NCBI GenBank assembly: GCA_043744175.1
Contig: JAYTVD010000126.1
Span: 1 to 64,000 of the forward strand
Direction of reading: 5' to 3'
Length of the DNA: 64,000 nucleotides
Source of the DNA: JANMEX01 sp043744175
GTDB lineage: Bacteria; Pseudomonadota; Alphaproteobacteria; Rhizobiales; Rhizobiaceae
Program-made: the position numbers and the translations under genes
The notes under the pieces: model-generated
Told to the model about the DNA's origin: nothing
Seen by the model: only the letters and a program-made list of their open reading frames with translations
Database searches by the model: none
Shown: in pieces, positions 43,624 through 52,246 of the stretch
Numbering within the stretch: position 1 is the stretch's first letter
Layout: each line of letters opens with the position of its first letter

Positions 43624-43656
43624 TGGTAGCCTCCAAAAATTAAGTGAATTGGGAAA

Positions 43657-43678
43657 ACGGGCGGAGCGTTCCGCCCGT
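43657..43678 (-). terminator. hairpin between serC and serA, attenuator-like
   Basis: ACGGGCGG, loop, CCGCCCGT, followed on the minus strand by TTTTCCC. It could cause partial termination or stabilise the serC message. Confidence 0.55.
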
Positions 43679-43684
43679 GAAAAA

Positions 43685-44851
43685 TTAAGCGCTAAGCGCA
43701 GCCTTTTGGGCCGCAAATGCCCACTCGAGCCAAGGTGTCAGCGCCTTGATGTCAGCCGTCTCAACCGTCGCGCCGCACCAGATACGAAGTCCCGCAGGCG
43801 CATCACGGTAGGAGCCAATGTCAAACGCCACGCCTTCTTTTTCGAGCAGTGAGACCATCCCCTTGGCAAAGTTGGCTTGAGCGTCAGGCGCCAGCGCCAG
43901 CACATCCTTGTCACTGATGGTTAGACATACGGATGTGTTCGAACGGGTTTCAGCCCTCACCGAAAGGTTCGATAAGAAGGAGGACTGGTCAACAAAAGCG
44001 TTTAGCGCGCCTGCATTAGCGTCCGCACGGGCGATAAGTCCCTTAAGGCCGCCCACTGATTTCGCCCAGCTAAGCGCATCAATATAATCTTCCACACACA
44101 GCATCGAAGGTGTGTTGATCGTCTCGCCGGAGAATATGCCTTCGATAAGCTTGCCGCCGGAAGTCAGGCGGAAAATCTTTGGCAGCGGCCATGCGGGCTT
44201 GTAAGTCTCAAGACGATCAACAGCGCGAGGTGAGAGAATAATCACGCCATGCGCGCCCTCACCCCCCAGAACCTTCTGCCATGAGAAAGTCACAACATCG
44301 AGCTTGGAGAAATCCATGTCCTGCGCGAAAGCCGCAGATGTCGCGTCACAAATGGTCAGGCCCTTGCGGTCCGCCGGGATGAAATCCGCGTTAGGAACCC
44401 GCACGCCCGATGTCGTGCCGTTCCATGTGAAAACCACGTCACGGTCAAAATCAACTTTGGAAAAATCCACCAGCTCGCCGTAAGGCGCCACAAAGGAGCG
44501 GGCATCGGCGAGTTTCAATTGCTTCACAACATCTGTCACCCAGCCTTCGCCGAATGATTCCCACGCCACCATGTCCACGCCGCGCTCGCCCAGAAGCGAC
44601 CATAGCGCCATTTCAACAGCGCCGGTATCAGACGCTGGCACAATGCCGATGCGATAATCGGCAGGAACGCCGAGCATGTCGCGGGTCAGATCAATGGCTA
44701 GTTTGAGTTTGTTCTTGCCCACCTTGGCGCGATGCGAACGGCCCAGCGGCGCGTCCTTCAAGGCATCCAGCGACCAGTTAGGACGCTTGGCACAAGGACC
44801 AGAAGAGAAATTAGGGTTTGCGGTACGGGTGACCGGCTTGTCGATAGTCAT
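43685..44851 (-). CDS. serC: phosphoserine aminotransferase
   Basis: A 388-residue PLP enzyme from ATG 44851 (MTIDKPVTRTANPNFSSGPC), of the length of the longer alphaproteobacterial SerC type. The PLP lysine is in VVTFSWQKVLGGEGAHG; SDTGAVEMALWSLLG and TWNGTTSGVRVPN line the cofactor site. It converts 3-phosphohydroxypyruvate and glutamate to phosphoserine. It is first in serC-serA, and its ribosome site lies within the folded leader RNA at 44855-44925. That leader could control both genes. Confidence 0.95.
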   Translation of the reverse strand: MTIDKPVTRTANPNFSSGPCAKRPNWSLDALKDAPLGRSHRAKVGKNKLKLAIDLTRDMLGVPADYRIGIVPASDTGAVEMALWSLLGERGVDMVAWESFGEGWVTDVVKQLKLADARSFVAPYGELVDFSKVDFDRDVVFTWNGTTSGVRVPNADFIPADRKGLTICDATSAAFAQDMDFSKLDVVTFSWQKVLGGEGAHGVIILSPRAVDRLETYKPAWPLPKIFRLTSGGKLIEGIFSGETINTPSMLCVEDYIDALSWAKSVGGLKGLIARADANAGALNAFVDQSSFLSNLSVRAETRSNTSVCLTISDKDVLALAPDAQANFAKGMVSLLEKEGVAFDIGSYRDAPAGLRIWCGATVETADIKALTPWLEWAFAAQKAALSA

Positions 44852-44854
44852 GTT

Positions 44855-44925
44855 GGCTATCCTTCCAGATAGTGGCCTCTCGTTGGGGAGAGGTGGCCCA
44901 CCGCGGCTTTTATGGAAGGGCAAAT
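44855..44925 (-). promoter_or_regulatory. serC RNA motif, structured leader of serC-serA
   Basis: In the mRNA sense, CCTTCCA (44913-44919) pairs with TGGAAGG (44861-44867), enclosing a second stem CCTCTC/GAGAGG extended by GTGG/CCAC. The TGGAAGG arm contains the ribosome site of serC, 8 nt before the ATG, so the outer stem can block translation. The position upstream of serC-serA in an alphaproteobacterium matches the published serC motif. The ligand is unknown. Confidence 0.75.
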
Positions 44926-44979
44926 GTGTCGTCAAGTCCAATTGTTCAACCGCGACATTTTATGCTCAACAAAAGACAA

Positions 44980-45002
44980 AAGGCGGGCTCATGGCCCGCC
45001 TT
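44980..45002 (-). terminator. terminator after outer-membrane protein 1
   Basis: AAGGCGGGC, loop, GCCCGCCTT, with a T-rich run (TTTTGTCTTTT) on the minus strand. Confidence 0.82.
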
Positions 45003-45026
45003 GATGAATGTAATAGTGAGATCAAA

Positions 45027-45929
45027 TCACCAAATATCGTAGCGCAGACCCATCTTGATTTGGTGCAATCCAAACCCGGCCTTCGACATATCTGAACCTG
45101 GTGTCGTTGTATTTGGAATGCCCTTTGTACCAAGACCAACGCTTGTGAACTTGTAGCTGGTATCGAGCGATAGATTTTGACCAATCTGATAAGAGAAACC
45201 AGCAGTGGCCGACATCGCGAGCCGCCAGTCCTTGCCGTTGCTGATGACGCCCGGCTCTGTGTAAACTTCGTTCATGCCCGGCTGTGTCGCAGTTCCAGCG
45301 GCCTTACAGGCCTCTCTATGCACAGTACCATTTTGTGGAACACAAGTGATGGAAGCCGTTTCCTGCGCCCAGCTTACCCGCGCTACGCCGAGACCCGCTC
45401 CAACATACGGCGTGACGCCGACGAACGTACCAAGATCGACATAGGCATTGCCCATCAACATAAAGGCATTGTAGCTGGACTTATCTTCTTGCAGACAGTT
45501 GCTGATATCGTAAGCAGCGAAATAAGTAGTGCCCGTTGCGATATCAATATATTCGCCTGTACCATTGCAGGGACCGGTGGGTGCCACCAACTTCGTGCTG
45601 CTAAAATTGCTCTTGAACAGGTGGTCAACCGTGCCGTCCACGCGGAACAAATCATTGATGCGGTAACCAACGCCGACGCTGGCGGAAATAGCATCGCGGA
45701 AATTGTTTTTGTGCGTCACCGGTGCAAAAGTATATTCGTCATTGTTGTATTTGGTTGCAATATTATAGCCAACATCGCCGCGAATATACCAACCGCTGCC
45801 AACTTCGACCGGCACATAGGGGTCTTCCTGCATGGCCGGAATGATCGTATCCATATCAGCTGCGCGCGTCATGCCGGAAAATAGCGTTAAAAACGCCAAG
45901 GCAGACAAAAATAATTTCATGCGGTTCAT
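45027..45929 (-). CDS. outer-membrane beta-barrel protein 1 (Omp25/31-like)
   Basis: A 300-residue protein from ATG 45929 with GGGGAG 8 nt before it. The signal peptide is cleaved after TRA near residue 23. The mature part has alternating polar/hydrophobic strands starting WYIRGDVGYNI, a Gly-rich turn FVGVTPYVGAGLGVARV and the final MGLRYDIW with the terminal aromatic. It shares the framework with the protein at 46115-46984 (SGWYIRGDV, VTPYVGAG, LRYD). Two cysteine-containing loops are predicted (GPCNGTG, ITCVPQNG). A role in outer-membrane integrity is likely; pore activity is unproven. Confidence 0.82.
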   Translation of the reverse strand: MNRMKLFLSALAFLTLFSGMTRAADMDTIIPAMQEDPYVPVEVGSGWYIRGDVGYNIATKYNNDEYTFAPVTHKNNFRDAISASVGVGYRINDLFRVDGTVDHLFKSNFSSTKLVAPTGPCNGTGEYIDIATGTTYFAAYDISNCLQEDKSSYNAFMLMGNAYVDLGTFVGVTPYVGAGLGVARVSWAQETASITCVPQNGTVHREACKAAGTATQPGMNEVYTEPGVISNGKDWRLAMSATAGFSYQIGQNLSLDTSYKFTSVGLGTKGIPNTTTPGSDMSKAGFGLHQIKMGLRYDIW

Positions 45930-46063
45930 GGGTTATACTCCCCGTAAATACTCGTGGGAGCCAACATTAGCCCCCGATAGACCTAATATTAACCAAAATG
46001 ATTAAGTGGCGGTTAAGCATGTTTATTGGGAAAGATTTATTTTGTTGAATGGGCACAAATAAA

Positions 46064-46090
46064 AACCGCCCGGCGCGACGCCGGGCGGTT
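46064..46090 (-). terminator. terminator after outer-membrane protein 2
   Basis: AACCGCCCGGC and GCCGGGCGGTT around a 5-nt loop, followed by TTTTTATTTG on the minus strand. Confidence 0.85.
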
Positions 46091-46114
46091 CTCTATTCTG
46101 AGTAAACGTAAGTT

Positions 46115-46984
46115 TTACTTATAAACGGGTCCGCTGCAGCAGTTGCCACCAGATGAACCACCGAACTGATAACGAAGACCGACGCGGACTTCGTGGATGT
46201 TGATACCCTTGTCACGGCCCATCACGCCTGTATCGTCAACATGGTTTACAAGACCTTTGTAGCGGAACATGTCGCCACCGTTTACGTGGGTCCATGAATA
46301 GCCAGCATCAAGTTTCAAGTTTGAAGAGATGTCGTATGAAGCACCGGCATGCAAAGCGTAGGCAAAGCGCATACTGGAGATACCCTTGTGGGTATAGGCA
46401 ACGGTTGGTACACAGACATTGCCAGTGGTCGCTGTACATGTCGCTGTGTTGGTCAAATCACCCCATGAGACATGCGCACCGCCGATACCGGCACCAACAT
46501 ATGGTGTGAAACCGCTGTAATGGCCAAGATCCGCATAGGCATTGGCAAGCAAAGTATAGACGGAAGCCGATGCAACATCAGATGATACACAACCAGCTGT
46601 GGTCGTTGCCGGACCACCACCTACTGGTGTTTCATTACAGAAGCCGGATGTCGAACCGCGGAAAGCGGATTTGAAATGGTAGTTCAATGTCAAATCAGTA
46701 CGGAAATAATCATTCACCTGATAACCGATACCGGCACCGGCGGAGAAAGCGCCTTTGAGTTTCGCTGAGTTAAATGAAGCTGAACCTGTGAGAACATCGT
46801 AATCGACGCCCTTCGTGCTCAGCATTCCATAATCAACATCGCCGCGAATATACCAGCCGCCTGCCTGCTCAAGCGGAATCACCTGCTCCGGCGCTTCGAT
46901 AACTGGCGGCTCAATCAGATCAGCGGCAATGGCAGAACCGGTAAAGGAAATACCCAAAACGAGGGCGGATAAAAGTTTTTTCAT
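46115..46984 (-). CDS. outer-membrane beta-barrel protein 2 (Omp25/31-like)
   Basis: A 289-residue paralogue of the neighbouring barrel protein, from ATG 46984. The signal peptide ends at IAA near residue 21. The mature part includes GGWYIRGDVDYGML, GFTPYVGAGIGGAHVSWGDL and the C-terminal VRVGLRYQF, followed by a Gly/Ser/Cys-rich tail GGSSGGNCCSG after the last strand, which is unusual for a barrel. Four further Cys occur in loops. It has its own terminator, so the pair are separate transcription units from a tandem duplication. Confidence 0.82.
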   Translation of the reverse strand: MKKLLSALVLGISFTGSAIAADLIEPPVIEAPEQVIPLEQAGGWYIRGDVDYGMLSTKGVDYDVLTGSASFNSAKLKGAFSAGAGIGYQVNDYFRTDLTLNYHFKSAFRGSTSGFCNETPVGGGPATTTAGCVSSDVASASVYTLLANAYADLGHYSGFTPYVGAGIGGAHVSWGDLTNTATCTATTGNVCVPTVAYTHKGISSMRFAYALHAGASYDISSNLKLDAGYSWTHVNGGDMFRYKGLVNHVDDTGVMGRDKGINIHEVRVGLRYQFGGSSGGNCCSGPVYK

Positions 46985-47173
46985 GACACGCAAATCCTGG
47001 AATTAGACGACCCGATAAAGGGCAAAGGTATCGCCTTGTTACACTCTCAGACATATTGCGCGGGAAAAGTTAAATAGGACTTAACCTTGTTGATTCACCA
47101 ATATTATTATCAATTCTAACGAAAAATGGCACGCATCTTACCCTGCGCGCCACCATAAATTAGGCCAATAAAC

Positions 47174-48526
47174 TCAAGCAGCTGATTTCAACGACTCTAT
47201 CACCGCCACGATATCGTCCACCACCGTCTCAACCAGCACACTGTCATCGCCCTCCGCCATCACGCGGATAAGCGGCTCTGTGCCGGACGGGCGGATGAGC
47301 AGGCGGCCATTTTTGCCGAGCCTGTTCTCGCCCTCTTCAATGGCGCTTTTAACACCACTGTCTTCCAGCGGCTTGCCACCCTTAAAACGCACGTTCTTAA
47401 GGAACTGCGGTACGGGCTGGAAATTATTGCAGGCCATGCTCACAGGCTTATCAAGCCGCTTCACGCAAGCCAGCACTTGCAGCGCCGATACCAAACCATC
47501 GCCGGTCGTTGCATAATCTGAAAGCACGATGTGGCCGGATTGTTCCCCGCCGACATTATAGCCATGCTCGCGCATATACTCCACCACATAGCGGTCGCCC
47601 ACCTTGGTGCGGATAAGATCAAGGCCCTTGCCGTTCAAAAAGCGCTCAAAGCCGAGATTGGACATCACCGTCGCCACCACGCCCTTGCCCGCGAGACGGC
47701 CCGCATCCTGCCATTCAACGGCAATCGCCGCCATCAGCTGGTCGCCGTCGATCACATTTCCCTGCTCGTCCACAATCAACACGCGGTCAGCATCGCCATC
47801 GAGCGCAATGCCAATATCAGCGCGCACTTCGCGCACTTTTTTCTGCAAGGAGAGCGGATGGGTTGAGCCACAGTCCTCGTTAATATTCGTGCCGTTGGGT
47901 TCATTGTGCAGCGTCACAACATCCGCACCAAGTTCCCACAGTACGGCAGGTGCCACCTTATAGGCCGCGCCATTGGCGCAATCGATGGCAATGCGCAAAC
48001 CCGACAGCGACATGTCTTTAGGCATGGTGCGCTTGGCAAATTCAATGTAGCGGTCATAAACGCCATCGATACGCTTGGCGCGGCCAAGCTCGCCATTTTC
48101 GGCAAGCATCTTGCTCATATCCTCGTCAACGAGGCGTTCAATCGTTTTTTCAATTTCGTCAGAAAGCTTATAGCCATCCGGCCCGAACAGCTTAATACCA
48201 TTGTCATTGTAAGGGTTGTGCGAGGCGGAGATCATCACGCCCACATCAGCCCGCAACGAGCGCGTCAGCATCGCAACAGCGGGTGTTGGAATTGGTCCGA
48301 GCAGAAACACATCCATGCCCGCAGCGGTGAAGCCAGCCACCAGCGCGTTCTCAATCATATAGCCGGAAAGCCGCGTGTCCTTGCCGATAACCACGCGGTG
48401 CTTGTGATCGCCATTGCGGAATGCAACGCCAACAGCCATGCCCACTTTCATGGCAATATCAGGCGTCATCGGAAACCGGTTCGCGCGGCCACGAATGCCG
48501 TCAGTACCAAAATATTTTCTTGTCAT
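47174..48526 (-). CDS. glmM: phosphoglucosamine mutase
   Basis: A 450-residue enzyme of standard length. N-terminal YFGTDGIRGRANRFPMTPD, the active-site serine in MISASHNPYNDNGIKLFG, the metal-binding loop ALDGDADRVLIVDE and the sugar-binding GGEQSGHIVL with the C-terminal phosphate loop RPSGTEPLIRVMAEG are all present. It converts glucosamine-6-phosphate to glucosamine-1-phosphate for UDP-GlcNAc, feeding peptidoglycan and lipopolysaccharide. It follows ftsH, the common bacterial order. Confidence 0.96.
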   Translation of the reverse strand: MTRKYFGTDGIRGRANRFPMTPDIAMKVGMAVGVAFRNGDHKHRVVIGKDTRLSGYMIENALVAGFTAAGMDVFLLGPIPTPAVAMLTRSLRADVGVMISASHNPYNDNGIKLFGPDGYKLSDEIEKTIERLVDEDMSKMLAENGELGRAKRIDGVYDRYIEFAKRTMPKDMSLSGLRIAIDCANGAAYKVAPAVLWELGADVVTLHNEPNGTNINEDCGSTHPLSLQKKVREVRADIGIALDGDADRVLIVDEQGNVIDGDQLMAAIAVEWQDAGRLAGKGVVATVMSNLGFERFLNGKGLDLIRTKVGDRYVVEYMREHGYNVGGEQSGHIVLSDYATTGDGLVSALQVLACVKRLDKPVSMACNNFQPVPQFLKNVRFKGGKPLEDSGVKSAIEEGENRLGKNGRLLIRPSGTEPLIRVMAEGDDSVLVETVVDDIVAVIESLKSAA

Positions 48527-48690
48527 TTACCGATAACCCCGTCGATCCAGAATATAGACGCCCCAAAACGATAGTGCCATAAACTGAGGCATCCAACGCG
48601 TCACAAAATGTAATAGTCCCTTAACAAAGCATCAAATCTGCTAATATTGTCTTAAGTTTGAGATAAATTGCACCTAATAGTATTTGCTAC

Positions 48691-48722
48691 AAAAAAATAC
48701 CCGCATAACATGCGGGTATTTT
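48691..48722 (-). terminator. terminator between ftsH and glmM
   Basis: AAAATACCCGCA, loop, TGCGGGTATTTT with a T-run on the minus strand. glmM must then have its own promoter in 48527-48690 or rely on read-through. Confidence 0.82.
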
Positions 48723-48757
48723 CAATTGCACCAAATGCGCCGGCAAGGCGAATTTTC

Positions 48758-50695
48758 CTAGCTTTGGAGTTTTGGCTCCATACCGGGCTCTTCGCCACCC
48801 TTGCGCGGCTTGGCCTTACCGGCTCCAGCCTTGGGTACTGTGGAGCTACGCGCAGGCGCACTGCCTTCATCATCATCGCGCTTTGGCTGAATGCCCTCAA
48901 GCATTCCACGAAGCTCATCGCCAGTCAGCGTTTCATATTCAAGCAAGGCTTCCGCAATCATCACGAATTGCTTCTTGTTCTTGGTAATCAGGCGGCGGGC
49001 TTCGCTCTCGCCCTTTTCAATGAGCAAGCGCACTTCCTCATCAATCAGCTTAGCGGTCTCATCCGACATGTTGGTCGATTGCGATACCGAATGGCCGAGG
49101 AACACTTCCTGATCGTTGGCACGATAGCGCACACGGCCAAGCTTTTCCGACATGCCCCATTCCATAACCATTGAGCGGGCAAGGCTGGTCGCCATCTGAA
49201 TATCGCCGCTGGCACCGGTCGTAACTTTATCTGCACCGAAGGTAATAATTTCTGCTTCACGCCCGCCAAACAACATGATGAGACGGGAAATCGCCTTCTC
49301 ATATGTGAGGTTATAGCGGTCAGATTCAGGCAGCGTCATCACCATGCCCAACGCACGGCCACGGGGAATAATCGTCGCTTTGTGGATCGGGTCGATGGTC
49401 TTGTTCAAAAGCAGCGCAATAATCGCATGGCCCGCTTCGTGATAGGCGGTATTCTTTTTCTCATCCGCCGTCATGGCAAGAGATTTGCGCTCAGCGCCCA
49501 TCATCACCTTGTCTTTGGCATCTTCAAATTCGCTCATCGTCACCAAGCGGCGGTTACGACGCGCAGCCAAGAGTGCAGCTTCGTTCACAAGGTTCATCAA
49601 ATCCGCACCGGAGAAACCGGGCGTGCCACGAGCAATAATTTTCAAATCCACATTGGGCGCAACCAAAACATTGCGCACATGCACTTTCAAAATCTTCTCG
49701 CGGCCATTCACATCCGGATTGGACACAACAACCTGACGGTCAAAACGACCTGGACGAAGAAGCGCAGGGTCCAGCACATCCGGACGGTTAGTCGCGGCAA
49801 TCAAGATAATGCCTTCATTGGCTTCAAAGCCGTCCATTTCGACCAGCAACTGGTTGAGCGTCTGTTCGCGCTCATCATTGCCGCCACCAACACCCGCGCC
49901 GCGATGGCGACCGACAGCATCAATTTCGTCGATAAAGATGATGCATGGCGCATTTTTCTTCGCTTGCTCAAACATATCGCGCACACGGCTCGCGCCAACG
50001 CCAACGAACATTTCCACAAAGTCGGAACCAGAAATCGTAAAGAACGGCACACCAGCTTCGCCCGCAACGGCACGAGCAATCAAAGTCTTACCAGTGCCGG
50101 GAGGGCCAACGAGCAGAACGCCGCGCGGAATCTTCGCGCCAAGCTTTTGAAACTTCGCTGGCTCACGCAAAAATTCAACGATTTCTTCCAAGTCTGTCTT
50201 GGCCTCGTCAACACCTGCCACATCGGCAAATGTCACCTTGCCATGCGCTTCGGTGAGCAGCTTAGCCTTGGACTTGCCAAAGCTCATCGCTCCGCGCCCG
50301 CCACCCTGCATCTGGCGCATGAAGAAAATCCAGACGCCAAGAATAATGACCATTGGCAGCCATGAGATCAAAAGACCAATAAGCGAGTTAGAGCCATCCG
50401 AAAGCGGATGCGCAGAAATAACAACATTCTTGGCTTCCAAACGCTTCACGAGATCAGCATCGCCGGGCGAATAGGTCGAAAAGCTGGCGTTATTATCGTT
50501 GTAAGTGCCGATAATCCGGTCACCGGCAATTTCAACTTTCTTGACCTTGCCCGCATCCACATCATCAAGGAACTTCGAATATTCAATATCCGCCGTCGCG
50601 ACATGCTGCGTCGGGCTTTGGAACAGGTTGAACAATGCCACCAGCAAGAGCGCAATAATCGCCCAAAGCGCAAAATTTCTGTAATTCGGGTTCAT
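48758..50695 (-). CDS. ftsH: ATP-dependent membrane zinc metalloprotease FtsH
   Basis: A 645-residue protein from ATG 50695 (MNPNYRNFALWAIIALLLVA). Two membrane helices flank a periplasmic domain. The AAA domain has Walker A GPPGTGKT, Walker B IIFIDEIDAVG and the second region of homology ATNRPDVLDPALLRPGRFD. The zinc site is HEAGH. The C-terminal tail is Arg/Lys/Pro-rich. It degrades unassembled membrane proteins and regulators such as RpoH and LpxC. It lies between tilS and glmM. Confidence 0.97.
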   Translation of the reverse strand: MNPNYRNFALWAIIALLLVALFNLFQSPTQHVATADIEYSKFLDDVDAGKVKKVEIAGDRIIGTYNDNNASFSTYSPGDADLVKRLEAKNVVISAHPLSDGSNSLIGLLISWLPMVIILGVWIFFMRQMQGGGRGAMSFGKSKAKLLTEAHGKVTFADVAGVDEAKTDLEEIVEFLREPAKFQKLGAKIPRGVLLVGPPGTGKTLIARAVAGEAGVPFFTISGSDFVEMFVGVGASRVRDMFEQAKKNAPCIIFIDEIDAVGRHRGAGVGGGNDEREQTLNQLLVEMDGFEANEGIILIAATNRPDVLDPALLRPGRFDRQVVVSNPDVNGREKILKVHVRNVLVAPNVDLKIIARGTPGFSGADLMNLVNEAALLAARRNRRLVTMSEFEDAKDKVMMGAERKSLAMTADEKKNTAYHEAGHAIIALLLNKTIDPIHKATIIPRGRALGMVMTLPESDRYNLTYEKAISRLIMLFGGREAEIITFGADKVTTGASGDIQMATSLARSMVMEWGMSEKLGRVRYRANDQEVFLGHSVSQSTNMSDETAKLIDEEVRLLIEKGESEARRLITKNKKQFVMIAEALLEYETLTGDELRGMLEGIQPKRDDDEGSAPARSSTVPKAGAGKAKPRKGGEEPGMEPKLQS

Positions 50696-50797
50696 GCCTG
50701 TATCCAGTCTAAAAAAGTACCCAGCCAGATGGCTCAAGAGTTGAGTGTAAGATAGGTGCGAATAACGGCGTTGCCAAGGCTTGCGCAGCCACCTGCG

Positions 50798-52243
50798 TCA
50801 ATTCTTGTCATCAAAGTGAATCGGAGCTTCAGGCAAAGCGGGAAGACCTGCCATTTTTGTCAGAGCCAACGCCATTTCAAGGTCAAACAACGGCACCAAA
50901 TCCGGCCATGGGTTGAGAAGGCGGCGAACTGAGGGCGCTGATTCTAGCATGGGATGAGTGGCGCGTGCGTGAGCGAGGAGTGAGGGAGGAGTGAGCGCAG
51001 CCACCATCACCCCGTCATTCCGGGGCCGCGTAGCGGAACCCGGAATCCAGAGCGCCGTGCCCGAAGATGAGGTAAACAGGGAGCTTGCCTTATGGACGTT
51101 AACAGCTCCAACCTTTTCATCACTATTTTCACCGCCAGAGCTCTGGATTCCGGGTTCGGCTTTGCCGCCCCGGAATGACGGCCCTGTGGGGGCTGTCGCC
51201 ACTTCCCGATAAAACCCGTCAAACGCCGCCCGCTTTGCTGCCTCCAAAACCTCACGCTTTTCCCGCAGCAAATACACACCGTCCTTTCGGACATCAATCA
51301 AAGCCCCGCTGGCGGTCAGTCGTAGCGGCACCTTGCGCGTTCCTGCCTTGAAGTCAGCCAGCCCTTGCAAGATGGCGTCAGCGCTAGATGGTTCTGCCAT
51401 CCAGCCTGCGCCACCAGCAAAGGCAATCAGCGCCGTCAGCGCGTGAACAGCCAATGGCTCGTCGCCAATTTCGGACGCAACAAAAACCAGCCCCGGCGTG
51501 ACTTCCTGCGCAAACCGCTCAATCAACCTGGCCCCGTTTTGACTTGCCCCGTTTCGCCGGGCCGCGGCCTCGCCTTGCACCCGCGCCAGCATCGTCTCAT
51601 CCAGCGCAGTTTGCCGCACCGCCACCCGCTCATATTTCTCATTGGTGTTTGAAGGGTCGTCGATCCAACCAATGCAGCGACCCTTAAGATAATCGCGCAA
51701 GGCAGACCGCCGTACATGCAACAATGGCCGCGCAAACCAAACAGGTTCGCCACCGTTCAAATCATTAAATGCTAATGTACAAGGCGAGATTCCCGCCAGC
51801 CCGGCATTGGCCGTCGAGCCATCTCGTGCCATCCGCATCGCCACTGTTTCAATCTGGTCGTCAAACGTGTGACCCGTCAAAACCAACGTCGCACCTGATC
51901 TCGCCGCGGCCTCGCTTAGCAATGCGTACCGCGCATTTCGCGCCGCCGATTGCACGCCAGTCTCCGGTTTTGATCCCGACCAGCCGCTCGTTACATGTTC
52001 GATGCCATTCCGGGCGCACAGCGCACTCACTTCGTGCGCTTCGCGACCGCTTTCCGGGCGCAGTCCGTGGTCGATTGTAATAGCAATAATGCGCGGCGCG
52101 ATGGACAGCGTTTTGAAATAGTCTTGCAGCAAAAATAGCAGCGCCGTGGAATCACTTCCGCCCGAAATGGCAACCGCAACGGTTTTCATTTCGCCAAAAT
52201 CAAAGCCGCCAAAAATCTCATCCAGCGGCAATTGCATCGTCAA
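50798..52243 (-). CDS. tilS: tRNA(Ile)-lysidine synthase, carrying an in-frame palindromic insertion
   Basis: A 481-residue enzyme, about 55 residues longer than most. The PP-loop is SGGSDSTA at residues 28-35. The core includes TGHTFDDQIETVAMRMARDG and RPLLHVRRSALRDYLK. It makes lysidine at C34 of tRNA-Ile(CAU), an essential step for AUA decoding. Residues about 355-411 (51013-51180) come from a palindromic repeat and resemble no TilS sequence: the frame is preserved because the element is 168 bp. Removing it gives a normal length. It lies after cpoB (3-bp gap) and before ftsH. Confidence 0.92.
   Translation of the reverse strand: MTMQLPLDEIFGGFDFGEMKTVAVAISGGSDSTALLFLLQDYFKTLSIAPRIIAITIDHGLRPESGREAHEVSALCARNGIEHVTSGWSGSKPETGVQSAARNARYALLSEAAARSGATLVLTGHTFDDQIETVAMRMARDGSTANAGLAGISPCTLAFNDLNGGEPVWFARPLLHVRRSALRDYLKGRCIGWIDDPSNTNEKYERVAVRQTALDETMLARVQGEAAARRNGASQNGARLIERFAQEVTPGLVFVASEIGDEPLAVHALTALIAFAGGAGWMAEPSSADAILQGLADFKAGTRKVPLRLTASGALIDVRKDGVYLLREKREVLEAAKRAAFDGFYREVATAPTGPSFRGGKAEPGIQSSGGENSDEKVGAVNVHKASSLFTSSSGTALWIPGSATRPRNDGVMVAALTPPSLLAHARATHPMLESAPSVRRLLNPWPDLVPLFDLEMALALTKMAGLPALPEAPIHFDDKN
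51013..51180. repeat. palindromic repeat element inside tilS
   Basis: 41-bp arms at 51013-51053 and 51140-51180 match as inverted repeats at 37 of 41 positions, with an 86-bp spacer. The mismatches fall in the centre of each arm, where both arms form their own short hairpin (CCGCGTAGCGG and CGGCTTTGCCG). The element is 56 codons long and fully open in the tilS frame. Confidence 0.85.
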
Positions 52244-52246
52244 ACA

